Of a DNA stretch of 64,000 bases, positions 1 through 9,753 are shown in pieces (the first letter of the stretch is position 1; each line of letters starts with the position of its first letter). Source of the stretch: Trichomonas vaginalis G3 (lineage: Eukaryota; Parabasalia; Trichomonadida; Trichomonadidae); contig NC_067204.1 of assembly GCF_026262505.1 (NCBI RefSeq), positions 9,333,797 to 9,397,796 of the forward strand, written 5' to 3'. A model generated the notes under the pieces. The model made no database searches, was not told where the DNA came from, and worked only from the letters and a program-made list of their open reading frames with translations. A program made the position numbers and the translations under genes.

Positions 1-1583
1 TAGTATTTAATCAAAATTTTCTTGATTATTATGATTTAAAAGCATATCTCCAAAAATATGATAACAATATAACGGGTGATGATATGGGTTATTATTATTA
101 TTATTATAAAAATAAAGTTTTGAAATATCATGATAGAATAATTTCTAAAATTAAAGACAAAATTAAAAATAATGAATATAAAAAGGGAAAAACTAAACCA
201 CAACTTAAACAGTTGAAAGATTTCAAAAATAAAGTATTAACAGAAGAAGATATTGATGAATTATATAATTTATATAATCCTGAGTCACAAAAGCCAAAAG
301 AGAAAAAGCCGAAAACAACACCAAAAGAGAAAAAGCCGAAAACAACACCAAAAGAGAAAGTAGCAAATGTTCAACAGCCAAAGGAACAAAACACCCAGGT
401 CCTTCAGACCATAAATGAAGCACAAGCTTTAATTTATGATTCATTAGTTAAACCATATTCAGCCCGACTTTTAAATGAAGATCAACTTTTGGAATTCATC
501 CTTCAACATAAACTCGAAGCGGGAAAGTATATCAAACCTTTATATACAGCATATTTAAAACAAATGAACAGAATACATCCAGAATTAATGAAAGTGGGTG
601 TCAAATCCAAAACTTCATCATCCAAAATCAAAGCAGATAAAATTAAACCAGTTACAACACCAAAACCTCTAACGACAGTACCTGCAACACCAAAACCGCC
701 TCCTCCTTCAGTTAATCCTTCATCATTCACTTTATTATATCCATTTCAAACATTAAAGAAGCAAAAAGATTTTAAAAAGGATTTCAAGATATTAAATAAA
801 CCAATTGACCCAAAAATTCAACCGTTAAAGAAAAAATTCAGTCGCCCTTCATTTGCACCATATCCATATTCATACGAAATCGATCATCTGGAATATTCAA
901 AAGGAAACGTTACTTATTTATTCGCCATTAACATTAACACCAGATATTTATATTGCATTCCGGTGAAAGGGAAAACAGAACAGGAAACAAGAAGAGCTAT
1001 TCAATACTTACTAGATCATGAAAGAGTGGATAATATAAGGGGTGATGGTGATAAAGGATTTCAGGCAGCTATGACTCATTATTTCCCACAAATTAATTTT
1101 TACTTCTCATCTTCTCCATATACGTTTCATAATAAAATAGTTGATGTGGTAATGAGAACTCTTAGAGATGCGTTAGGGGTTAACGGTCAGATATACTGGG
1201 ATGGAAATCATGACTCCATCATACAGCAGTTAGTATATTATTACAATAATACATGGCATAGAACTATTAACATGAAACCGGTGGAAATGAAAAATGATAT
1301 TTCAAAAGAATGGGAATATATTAGAAAGCAAATGGAAAGGTTAAATGATGTTAAACGTGAACAAATTAATTCGGGGCTCATGAATTTTAAACAAGGGGAT
1401 AAAGTTTTGATTCATCTCGATTATGGAAAAACTGATAAATTAATGACAAAAAGAAGACGAAGATTTGACACAATAGCTGAATTTGTTAGATATATTAACG
1501 GCAATGCATTAGTTGAAGTTGACAATAAATTAATAGAAATTCCGATTTATTTTATTACTCCATTATATTTAAATAATATTTAA
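1..1583 (+). CDS. Polinton integrase (rve/DDE family), 5' end outside window
   Basis: The frame is already open at the first base, and the matching gene in copy B starts upstream of this point, so the N-terminus lies off the window. The protein has a lysine- and proline-rich N-terminal half with short KEKKPKTTP repeats. A retroviral-type integrase core follows, with an EIDHLEY segment, an IRGDGDKGF segment and the downstream helix expected of an rve fold. The basic C-terminal part (MTKRRRRFDTIAEFV) resembles the SH3- or chromo-like DNA-binding tails of Polinton integrases. In Polintons this enzyme inserts the element, making a 6-bp target duplication. The visible part looks whole. Confidence 0.85.
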   Translation, partial: VFNQNFLDYYDLKAYLQKYDNNITGDDMGYYYYYYKNKVLKYHDRIISKIKDKIKNNEYKKGKTKPQLKQLKDFKNKVLTEEDIDELYNLYNPESQKPKEKKPKTTPKEKKPKTTPKEKVANVQQPKEQNTQVLQTINEAQALIYDSLVKPYSARLLNEDQLLEFILQHKLEAGKYIKPLYTAYLKQMNRIHPELMKVGVKSKTSSSKIKADKIKPVTTPKPLTTVPATPKPPPPSVNPSSFTLLYPFQTLKKQKDFKKDFKILNKPIDPKIQPLKKKFSRPSFAPYPYSYEIDHLEYSKGNVTYLFAININTRYLYCIPVKGKTEQETRRAIQYLLDHERVDNIRGDGDKGFQAAMTHYFPQINFYFSSSPYTFHNKIVDVVMRTLRDALGVNGQIYWDGNHDSIIQQLVYYYNNTWHRTINMKPVEMKNDISKEWEYIRKQMERLNDVKREQINSGLMNFKQGDKVLIHLDYGKTDKLMTKRRRRFDTIAEFVRYINGNALVEVDNKLIEIPIYFITPLYLNNI

Positions 1584-1602
1584 TTTTTTTATTTCGTAAG
1601 AA

Positions 1603-1803
1603 ATGAGTGACAACGAAGCAGTCAAGAGTCCAGACGATGAATATAAAAAGAAACTAAACAGAATTAAATCAAAAATATGCTATTACAAAAAGAAGACGCA
1701 ATGCGGTGGGGTTGAAAACGATAAAGAAATAATCGAAAAATTAGAAACTTACCGTTCAATCCTTAAACTGAGTGAAGCAAAAATAAAAGAATTTAATAGA
1801 TAA
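1603..1803 (+). CDS. small charged ORF beside integrase
   Basis: The frame encodes 66 residues starting MSDNEAVKSP, rich in Lys and Glu and probably helical. It lies 20 bp downstream of the integrase on the same strand. Copy B has a related ORF in the same relative place (44640-44933), slightly longer and with a repeated KEIIE-type stretch. Conservation of position in both elements supports a real gene. No family is recognised. Confidence 0.5.
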   Translation: MSDNEAVKSPDDEYKKKLNRIKSKICYYKKKTQCGGVENDKEIIEKLETYRSILKLSEAKIKEFNR

Positions 1804-2069
1804 ATAAATTGATTGGAAGAGATGAATTTAATAAAGATGAATTTTTAAACTCAATCCAAATTTAATTTTTATTCCTCTTCGACAACATCTCTCTTTCCAT
1901 CATTACCGCATAACCACATTTTCTCAGTTTTAGTGGTTTGTTATTTTTAGCAAGTTCTCGCATCATTTTTATCATTTCCTCCCTTGTTATGATTCGTGGT
2001 AAATTTTGAGCTTGTGGGGTATTCATTTATGATAAAAATAAAAATTTAAATTATGTCGTTCTAAAGTTT

Positions 2070-2340
2070 GAGACAACATGACATTTTGACAACACAGGAG
2101 GATGGCAGTTATGAATTATTTTTGAATAACTGAAGGTGTCACCATGTCACCATGTGTCACTCGGTTATTTAACTTCTCTGAAAAAATGAGACAACATGAC
2201 ATTTTGACAACACAGGAGGATGGCAGTTATGAATTATTTTTGAATAACTGAAGGTGTCACCATGTCACCATGTGTCACTCGGTTATTTAACTTCTCTGAA
2301 AAAATGAGACAACATGACATTTTGACAACACAGGAGGATT
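2070..2340. repeat. 118-bp tandem repeat array downstream of primase-helicase
   Basis: The segment starting GAGACAACATGACATTTTG occurs at about 2070, 2188 and 2306, giving a 118-bp period with two full units and a partial third. Each unit contains closely spaced GTGAC/GTCAC sites (CACCATGTCACCATGTGTCAC) and an AACTTCTCTGAAAAAATGAG tail. The same sequence occurs in the reverse orientation at 4745-5519, so the two arrays bracket the helicase gene as an inverted pair. Confidence 0.85.
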
Positions 2341-2398
2341 AATGCAAAAATAAATTCAAATCATACTTTATACTGCCTCATTTACAGGTATTTCATCG

Positions 2399-4681
2399 TC
2401 AGTAAAATGAATCCTCATCATCGTTTGGTTCAACCTGTTTATATAATCCTTTCATTTCTTCTTTCAAAACATAACACCATGTTTGTTTACCATCTATTCT
2501 TCTCTGTTTCTTATCACATTTATCCTTAATGCTCATTTGAAAGTTTTTGTCTTTCATGTCTGATGGTTTGCAGAATAGAGCATTTTTACATGTCATACCT
2601 GCACACAATTCATCATAATGTGTATTTATCCATACATCTAAAGGATTTGTTGATAATTCTATTAAATCTTGTTTGGCTTCAGTCATCGGTATGATTCGTA
2701 CATTAAATGATGAAAGGTCATATTGCATAAAATACGTTAGTAAATTATCATAAAATTCCTTTGTGCATGAATCCATTAAATTCTTGAAGTAATCAAATTG
2801 ACCCTTAAATTTACCATTAACCCTTAAAACTACGTATCTTCTGTCTCCAACTTCAATTTTGACAGGGTAGACGTTATTAGTTACGAAAATAAAATTGGCA
2901 ACATTCTGTGCTGTTCTTCTGGGTTGATTCTTTTCATTAATTCTAATCTCATTATCCGTTATAATTGATTTCAAAGCGTTGAAGTTTGCGAGTCTGTCTT
3001 CACCAACATTCTTGAGTTCATTAAGTACAAGAAACATTTTATTCTCAACTACTGAGTTGAAATTACCCGTTAGCTCACCTATTTCAGTAATGTTTTTACA
3101 TGAATAACCAGCGAGAAGTTCAGAAATAATGTCTGTGAATCTGTTTTTACCTGTTCCCTGAAGTCCTTTCAAAATAATTGCTGTTTCATTCTTGATTCCA
3201 GGATGTTGAATCATTGATGCAATCCACCCGAGAAGGTATTTATACACTTCATCATTATTATCACAAATGGCTTCATTAATGAAATTCATAAACATCTCAA
3301 TTTTTGAGTAATCTGGCTTTTCAAGAATGTTGTATTTATAACCTTGAAACGTTGAGAAAACATCAGGGGAATCAGATTTAAAGCAAACACCCTTAACGGT
3401 TAATGAAGACAATTGATTTAATAGTACGTCCCATGCTGTTATGGTTTTACCTTCTTCTTTAAATAATTTAATCATTTTGAGTGACTCTTTCATGTTTGAC
3501 TGAAGAACGAATGATATTTGATTCATTTTGTCGTGGATATTATAGTCCTTTTGAATGAAATATTTGTTTCCACAATCTACAAAACGGATTACACGTGATA
3601 AATCCTCAATTACTTCAGAACTGTTTTTATACTGATGATTTTCAGCCTTACGTCTAATATCTGTTATCAAAAACGAGTCATCAAGTTTTATATCAAATGT
3701 TATTTTTGGCTTACGTAATAAAGGTAAAACGTATTCATCATAATATTCCTTTTGATATAGTTTCAGAATCTTCACTAAAACAAATGGAGAAGTCATTAAA
3801 TGTGCATATCTACTACGTGCTTTTTCAAAATTACTTTTTGCATTTTCTGTTAAACTGCAGAAGTTATAAACGTTGTCGTATGCTTCATTAATTAAATGAT
3901 TAGGTAACGAATTAATTGCTTGAAACAGTGTGAATAATGTAACTTCTTTTTCTAAATTCATGTTTCCACCGTCATTATGTACTTCAAAATCACTAATACC
4001 ATCAACTATGCTTTGAGCTAGTTTATCGTCAATGTTTACATCTTTGTTTTCATTCATGATAGTCTTTATTTCTTCGTTCTTCTGTTCAACTCTTACCTTA
4101 ATATTCAAATCATTTAATATATCATTCACTGTTCTGGTTAATGTTGAATCATAACTTCCACGAATAAATGAGTATGTATTGATTGGTTCTGTTGCATTCT
4201 TGCGAACTCTTGAATCAGCCATAACTACTAAAGAACGCTTTGAATCATCCATAGAAGTCATGATATCAATATCATAATCATTGCAAGAATAACATTTAAT
4301 CATTCTGTTCGAGGTTGAATAGAAGAAATTAGTGTTGCAATAAATGTGAAGACCTCCTGAAGCGGTTTTAACGATAACATCTTTATCCGAAAGTTTTGAT
4401 AAAATGTCTTTTCTAACTGTTTCTTTAAGTTCATCATTGTATGATTTATTGATATCAACATCTATAATCGTTAAATTTGAAATTTTATTTACTAATAAAG
4501 CCATACCAGTTTTCCTTCCTCTTCCTCCATCATGTTTGAGGTAGTTATGTAAATCAATCTTGTTTTCACCAATTCTTTCGTTGAGGGTTTTAGTTTCTGC
4601 CACAACTAATTCCTCAGCTAATGAATCAATAACTTTTTCATCAGAAACGATATAGTTGCTGTTGTTGTTTGTTGCTGTCAT
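2399..4681 (-). CDS. primase-helicase (PrimPol plus superfamily 3 D5-like helicase) of Polinton A
   Basis: This 760-residue protein probably primes and unwinds DNA for element replication. The N-terminal third carries an archaeo-eukaryotic primase (PrimPol) signature: IDVDIN, then KTASGGLHIY, then DYDIDIM, at about residues 75-140. A long middle region leads to a superfamily 3 ATPase with the Walker A sequence KGLQGTGKNRF near residue 505, a Walker B-like MFLVLNELKN and the sensor segment FIFVTNNVYP. The layout is that of poxvirus D5-type and phage primase-helicases. Classical Polintons rely on a protein-primed PolB, so this gene is an accessory. The copy looks whole. It begins after an AT-rich leader shared with neighbouring accessory genes and is flanked on both sides by inverted repeat arrays. 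A remnant persists in copy B. Confidence 0.85.
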   Translation of the reverse strand: MTATNNNSNYIVSDEKVIDSLAEELVVAETKTLNERIGENKIDLHNYLKHDGGRGRKTGMALLVNKISNLTIIDVDINKSYNDELKETVRKDILSKLSDKDVIVKTASGGLHIYCNTNFFYSTSNRMIKCYSCNDYDIDIMTSMDDSKRSLVVMADSRVRKNATEPINTYSFIRGSYDSTLTRTVNDILNDLNIKVRVEQKNEEIKTIMNENKDVNIDDKLAQSIVDGISDFEVHNDGGNMNLEKEVTLFTLFQAINSLPNHLINEAYDNVYNFCSLTENAKSNFEKARSRYAHLMTSPFVLVKILKLYQKEYYDEYVLPLLRKPKITFDIKLDDSFLITDIRRKAENHQYKNSSEVIEDLSRVIRFVDCGNKYFIQKDYNIHDKMNQISFVLQSNMKESLKMIKLFKEEGKTITAWDVLLNQLSSLTVKGVCFKSDSPDVFSTFQGYKYNILEKPDYSKIEMFMNFINEAICDNNDEVYKYLLGWIASMIQHPGIKNETAIILKGLQGTGKNRFTDIISELLAGYSCKNITEIGELTGNFNSVVENKMFLVLNELKNVGEDRLANFNALKSIITDNEIRINEKNQPRRTAQNVANFIFVTNNVYPVKIEVGDRRYVVLRVNGKFKGQFDYFKNLMDSCTKEFYDNLLTYFMQYDLSSFNVRIIPMTEAKQDLIELSTNPLDVWINTHYDELCAGMTCKNALFCKPSDMKDKNFQMSIKDKCDKKQRRIDGKQTWCYVLKEEMKGLYKQVEPNDDEDSFY

Positions 4682-4744
4682 TTATATAGGAATAAAAAAA
4701 TAAAAATAATTTTAAAACTAACTTTATTTTTGGACTGCATCATA

Positions 4745-5519
4745 TTTCCAGTGACTGTTGTCAAAATGTCAAGACCTTCAGGTCTCGTCACACAGTGACT
4801 GTTGTCAAAATGTCATGTTGTCTCAAATTTTCAGAGAAGTTAAATAACCGAGTGACACATGGTGACATAGTGACACCTTCAGTTATTCAAAAATAATTAA
4901 TTATTGAAGAACCTGAAAACATTAACGAAACCATTAACGATAAAATATATTTCCAGTGATGTTGTCAAAATGTCAAGACCTTCAGGTCTCGTCACACAGT
5001 GACTGTTGTCAAAATGTCATGTTGTCTCATTTTTCAGAGAAGTTAAATAACCGAGTGACACATGGTGACATGGTGACACCTTCAGTTATTCAAAAATAAT
5101 TAATTATTGAAGAACCTGAAAACATTAACGAAACCATTAACGATAAAATATATTTCCAGTGATGTTGTCAAAATGTCAAGACCTTCAGGTCTCGTCACAC
5201 AGTGACTGTTGTCAAAATGTCATGTTGTCTCATTTTTCAGAGAAGTTAAATAACCGAGTGACACATGGTGACATGGTGACACCTTCAGTTATTCAAAAAT
5301 AATTAATTATTGAAGAACCTGAAAACATTAACGAAACCATTAACGATAAAATATATTTCCAGTGATGTTGTCAAAATGTCAAGACCTTCAGGTCTCGTCA
5401 CACAGTGACTGTTGTCAAAATGTCATGTTGTCTCATTTTTCAGAGAAGTTAAATAACCTGGTGACACATGGTGACATAGTGACATGGTGACGTGGTGACA
5501 CCTAAAAACCATTAACGAT
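4745..5519. repeat. 203-bp tandem repeat array with iterated GGTGAC sites and double hairpins
   Basis: About three and a half units with a period of 203-205 bp start at about 4745, 4950, 5153 and 5356. Each unit contains three parts: a pair of adjacent mini-hairpins (AGACC-TTCA-GGTCT, then GTCAC-ACA-GTGAC); a TGTTGTCTCATTTTTCAGAG segment, which is the reverse complement of the array at 2070; and a run of GTGAC-type sites. The last unit diverges and carries extra GGTGAC copies. The array lies between the helicase and KilA-N genes. A role as a regulator-binding or replication region is inference. Confidence 0.85.
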
Positions 5520-5562
5520 AAAATATATTTTTGGTTGTTTATGATAAAAATAAATGGTTCAT

Positions 5563-6225
5563 TTACTCACAATATTTTTTTACAAAACGACCCCAAACTT
5601 TTAACTTCTTTTCTGCAGCTTCAAATGCTATCTTAGCGAGTTCATATTCTCTAAATTCTCTCTTTAAATCTTCTTGTTCCCATTGGTCTAGTTCGTATGG
5701 AGAATCTCTATAACCATAATATATCTCACGTTCACGTTCTAATTGTTTTTCGCACATTTTTCCAACTTCTTCTTCAAACAAAGGTTTAGCATTCTCTACT
5801 GTATCTTCGAGTTCTTCTTCATCTAATTTCTCATGAATTTTCTTGTCTATGGAGTCCATAATTTTTCCAACTGCTATACAATATTTTGGAGAAGCCCACA
5901 TTGTTATATAGTTTATAAGTCTTGGGTCTACATACGTTCCTCTAACCTGTTTGATTTCATCAGGAATTCCTGCATGAATTTTGTATAAAAAGCAACCGTC
6001 TGAATTCCGCGGGTTGGTATATTCTTCACAAAATGCCTTAAAATACTCTTCCCAGGACTTATTTTCCAACAACCTTCTAAAGTCTTTCCTAAACTGCTGA
6101 CACATATTTGTTGCATTAATGTAACCATCCTTGTCTCTACGTAAGACTTCAATATCGTTATAAGTGCCTTTTGTGAATGTTTCGCCATTAGATTTGTTCG
6201 TGAACGTTTTTGCTTCGACTGACAT
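5563..6225 (-). CDS. KilA-N domain protein of Polinton A
   Basis: The protein has 220 residues from the ATG at 6225, giving MSVEAKTF. The residues before that ATG belong to a shared untranslated leader. The N-terminal half contains the KilA-N signature seen in large DNA viruses and phages, with GTYNDIEVLRRDKDGYINAT followed by a TYVDPRLINYITMWASPKY segment. The C-terminal part is a Glu/Lys-rich helical region ending in FVKKYCE. KilA-N is a DNA-binding fold, so a regulatory role is likely but unproven. Copy B has a homologue at 40711-41376 whose C-terminal half is nearly identical but whose middle of the KilA-N domain differs, which suggests domain exchange. The copy looks whole. Confidence 0.8.
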   Translation of the reverse strand: MSVEAKTFTNKSNGETFTKGTYNDIEVLRRDKDGYINATNMCQQFRKDFRRLLENKSWEEYFKAFCEEYTNPRNSDGCFLYKIHAGIPDEIKQVRGTYVDPRLINYITMWASPKYCIAVGKIMDSIDKKIHEKLDEEELEDTVENAKPLFEEEVGKMCEKQLEREREIYYGYRDSPYELDQWEQEDLKREFREYELAKIAFEAAEKKLKVWGRFVKKYCE

Positions 6226-6294
6226 TTCTGTTCTTACATACAAAATAAAAAATAAAAATAATTTTAAAACTAATGAAATTAATTATTTTTGGAC

Positions 6295-6390
6295 TGAATT
6301 CATTCATAACACCATTAATAAGCTCATAAAATGCTCGTTTTGAGGTTGAGCCACTTTTGGCTCGACCGTATTCTTTCATCCAAAACTCTA
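6295..6390 (-). pseudogene. KilA-N gene fragment
   Basis: About 95 bp match, on the opposite strand, the middle of the KilA-N gene of copy B (around 40905-40995), including the part encoding AKSGSTSK. The fragment lies just upstream of the intact KilA-N gene of copy A. It is a relic of a second KilA-N gene, so this spot has been remodelled. Confidence 0.7.
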
Positions 6391-6434
6391 TATTTAGTTC
6401 ATTCGGTAAGCCCAGACCTTTGGGTCAAGCACAT

Positions 6435-7865
6435 TCATTGAACTCTATACCATGCGAATACAGTCATATAAGGTGGCATGTAATCTTTACTTTGTCCCGT
6501 TGTTTGTGTATATCCTGAAACGCGATGTGTATGGTTTCCTTCTCCCTGAGTGTCATCCCAGTAACAATTTATAGCAAACTTAACGTTGTCTTTAACATCA
6601 TATCCTTGACCTTTTGTCATTCCTGACCAATCCCAATATCTATGCTTATGCCAACCTGCTTGAGATGTGCTTAAATCTATGTAGTGACTGTGTGCAGGTA
6701 AATTTTCACCCGTAATTGTTTTACTTCCCCCTGTTTCCTTTGAAGAGTTTGCACAATACAAAAACCTGTCAACTATTTGTTCCCATGCACCAACACCAAA
6801 CATTGCTTGAGGACCTCTCACATCCATAGATGTATAAATAGAACCTACTGGGTTCATTAAATCAAACATATGAGATATTATAGGATTGTCTCTTTTGAAC
6901 TTAAAATATAGTGTAACTATTTCGGGTTTCTTCTGGTTTGTGTCAGAATATTTTTTATAATATAATCTTATGTTTTCAGGGTAGGTAAAGTCTTGACTAT
7001 AATATTTATTTTTGTCATCTATATAATAGTATACTATTCTCGTTTTTTCTATTGCATTATATCTTTTATATCTATAATAATCTAAATATAATGTTTGCTT
7101 TTTTGGGTCTACACGTGCGTCAACACCATAGTCATAATAATACGGTGCTGGAGCTACGTTAGACAATGTCATATCCGTCATTTCATAAACTCTTAAATAT
7201 TTCTTTTGTTCGTCTCCATATAAGTTTAAGTAGCAGTTGTTGTCTAATGGAACTTTAACTTGTGTGCCATTATTCTTTATATAGCCTACATACATTTCAT
7301 TGTTATTTTTCGGAATGAGTTTATACCGTATACCATTTCTTAAGGACTGTACAAACTCCCATCTAAAATATTTGTTTTCTTCATTGACAGAAAAGTCGCC
7401 AACAATAGTTTCAATATTTTTTGTTCCAACTAAACTTTGGTATATTTCGTTAACATATTCCTTATCTGCTTTCTTTGCTAACTCATCGTTAACATATTCC
7501 TTATCTGCTTTCTTTGCTAACTCATCGTTAACATATTCCTTATCTGCTTTAAGGTCTAAACATTCTGAAACCCATCCTGTATCAGCTTTCGTTTTAAGAA
7601 TCTTCGATGTCCGTTCATGATACCATTCAACCCTTTCTATAATTTCATTATCTTTTTCATTAACATATTCCTTATCTGCCTTCTTCATTAATTCACTAGC
7701 CACAAGTCCCTTATCTGCTTTCTTTGCTAACTCATCGTTAACATATTCCTTATCTGCTTTCTTTGCTAACTCATCGTTAACATATTCCTTATCTGCTTTC
7801 TTCATTATGTCATTTAGGAAACCTTTTATGAATTCCTCATTTAAATTAAATCTTCCAATCTTCAA
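6435..7865 (-). CDS. tail-collar fibre-like protein of Polinton A
   Basis: This is a fibre-like virion protein in two parts. The N-terminal part has repeated units of the form KKADKEYVNDELA, several in tandem, likely to form a trimeric coiled stalk. The C-terminal part has the phage tail-collar signature: NPVGSIYTSMD, FLYCANSS, a GGSKTITGENLPAHSH segment and a closing DYMPPYMTVFAWYRV. Such proteins form receptor-binding fibres in phages and appear in giant viruses. In a Polinton the gene suggests particles able to attach to cells. The matching gene in copy B has a different middle and fewer stalk repeats. The upstream part of the gene, towards 8160, is decayed, so the copy counts as broken near its start. 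Confidence 0.75.
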   Translation of the reverse strand: MKIGRFNLNEEFIKGFLNDIMKKADKEYVNDELAKKADKEYVNDELAKKADKGLVASELMKKADKEYVNEKDNEIIERVEWYHERTSKILKTKADTGWVSECLDLKADKEYVNDELAKKADKEYVNDELAKKADKEYVNEIYQSLVGTKNIETIVGDFSVNEENKYFRWEFVQSLRNGIRYKLIPKNNNEMYVGYIKNNGTQVKVPLDNNCYLNLYGDEQKKYLRVYEMTDMTLSNVAPAPYYYDYGVDARVDPKKQTLYLDYYRYKRYNAIEKTRIVYYYIDDKNKYYSQDFTYPENIRLYYKKYSDTNQKKPEIVTLYFKFKRDNPIISHMFDLMNPVGSIYTSMDVRGPQAMFGVGAWEQIVDRFLYCANSSKETGGSKTITGENLPAHSHYIDLSTSQAGWHKHRYWDWSGMTKGQGYDVKDNVKFAINCYWDDTQGEGNHTHRVSGYTQTTGQSKDYMPPYMTVFAWYRVQ

Positions 7866-8161
7866 ACTTTAGGAAATGCATTTAATGCGTAATATCTTTG
7901 TTCTTCTGGGAATTGATGTTATATTCACCGTTATTCTTTAATTTTTGAATTCATAAATATAAATTTCTCTTTATATTTGAATATCACTGCACCACCTTTG
8001 CAAACGAATTCGAAAATGGTCATTTTTCAATACTATCTCCAAATCCCATATTTCAACATTTGCGTTTGTTCTGCCGTCTTTGAATTATATGCATATATGG
8101 CGTATGTAATGGTCTGTGGTTGCTGTTGTTTAATCATTTATTACGATTTAAAAATAAATAT

Positions 8162-8898
8162 TTAATCTGTTATCTCATCAGCTATTTTTTCTATTTGAAA
8201 TTGCCATAATATTTCATTCATAAATTCTAAATCACAATCAAATAGGTCAGTTATTCTAAATTTAATATTTGATAAATCTTTTGAATGAAGAATAAATGAA
8301 TTCCCGGATAATTGAAACGGATATGATAAAGAAAATATGTTTAAGTTGATGGATAAAATGTTTTGTATTGATGGGTAAGAGTTTAGGGTCTAATGTTTGA
8401 TGTGAAAAATCTCATTGGGGTATTAACTTTATCACATTTGATTAAAATGAAATTGGAACCAGTGTCAGAATACAAAACATCCCCAACATCTTTTTCAAAA
8501 TTTAATATCCCCACAATGAACGAAGACGAGGAGTACAAAATTTAATTTTCAGCGGAAATTTAATAAGGTTATTTATTTCATCAAGTTCAAAAGTTTATCA
8601 GGTTTTGATTTAAAATTTTCTTCATACCATACGATAAATGATTCATTTAAATAACTTAAAATCATGTTAATATCCCATTTCGTTATCACATTATTTATAT
8701 ACATATCATACGTTTTTAGGTCTACGACCCCGCCGCTATGCGGCTCATGGTCATCTTTAATAAATGATATATAATCTGAAGGGTCTAAAGAATGGGATTA
8801 AATTTACCACTCACAGAAACGAGAGTAACATTATAAATTCCGCTAACTGTTAAATTTAATTCACAGTTATTATTCGAAATAATATTGATAATTGACAT
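8162..8898 (-). pseudogene. unassigned Polinton core gene, broken copy
   Basis: This segment matches the intact 236-residue gene of copy B at 38381-39091 on the opposite strand. The family is unknown. The product in B is beta-rich and may be a virion protein. This copy is broken and also carries a GC-rich double hairpin at 8719-8744 that B lacks at the matching place. Confidence 0.7.
8719..8744. repeat. miniature GC-rich double hairpin
   Basis: Two perfect mini-palindromes lie back to back: GGTC-TAC-GACC, then GCCGC-TAT-GCGGC, separated by two C residues. The surroundings are extremely AT-rich. The matching place in copy B has no such sequence, so it behaves like an inserted miniature element. 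Confidence 0.7.
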
Positions 8899-8918
8899 TT
8901 TTTATTACGATTAAAAAT

Positions 8919-9398
8919 ATGGTAAAGCGTTATTTTCCAGTGATAAATAAAACTAGAATAAGATTACCTCAAGAATTCATAAATTCAACGAATAAGAAAT
9001 TCATTCATGTTATAAATTTTAGTGTTTTCAGAAAATATGAGTCGATGTCATATTCATCATCAGGTTATATTTCACTTCATTCAAATTTAGTTCAATCAAA
9101 CCCATATAATGACCATTTCATAAGATTTTCAGATGGTATTAAAAAATGTAATTGATAGATTAAAATATGAACAGATTGACAATATCGAATTTTTGGAATT
9201 TTGGTTTAAATATCCCGATGGAAAAAAGATTGAAGTTAAAGATAAAGCTGATACTATAACAAAAACAATTACAATGACCATCCGGATAGTGGGGAACAAA
9301 AAGAAATAAAACAAACGATAGAAACTGGTGAAAGGTCAATTATTATCGATTATGATTCAAAGGATTATTATTCGATAATGTTAATGCTTGAATATTAA
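8919..9398 (+). pseudogene. unassigned Polinton core gene (penton candidate), broken copy
   Basis: This segment matches the intact 159-residue gene of copy B at 37882-38361 and begins with the same ATG context (MVKRYFPVINK). It is convergent with its neighbour at 9395, and their ends overlap by four bases as in copy B. The protein contains YISLHSNLVQSNPYND, which loosely recalls the C-terminal region of jelly-roll capsid proteins. That resemblance is weak. This copy is broken. Confidence 0.6.
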
Positions 9399-9736
9399 AT
9401 AGCCTTAACAAAGAATTTTTCAAGTGATATTTTATATTCATCAACTATTTTATTATAAATATCATTATATGTTAAATGAAGTTCAGTTGTTGTTCCGTTC
9501 TTTGATATCTTAATTGTGCTAATATCCTTTATAGGATTTATTTTTTGCAACTGTTCCGCAGCATGAAACCTCATCATCTATGAAAAATTGAATCTTCACG
9601 TCTGAATCTTGAACATCACAAAGAATGGCGATAATGTGAATTAATGATTCATAAGGTAAAATAATTAAACCGGATTGGTCAATTAAATTTATTATTGAAT
9701 CATAATTATCAGTTTTATATCACGGTAAATTTTCAT
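9395..9736 (-). pseudogene. unassigned small Polinton gene, broken copy
   Basis: This segment matches the 113-residue gene of copy B at 37544-37885, including a conserved C-terminal part with KISKNGTTTELHLTYNDI. The family is unknown. This copy is interrupted. Confidence 0.6.
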
Positions 9737-9753
9737 TAATTCAGAATTAATGT

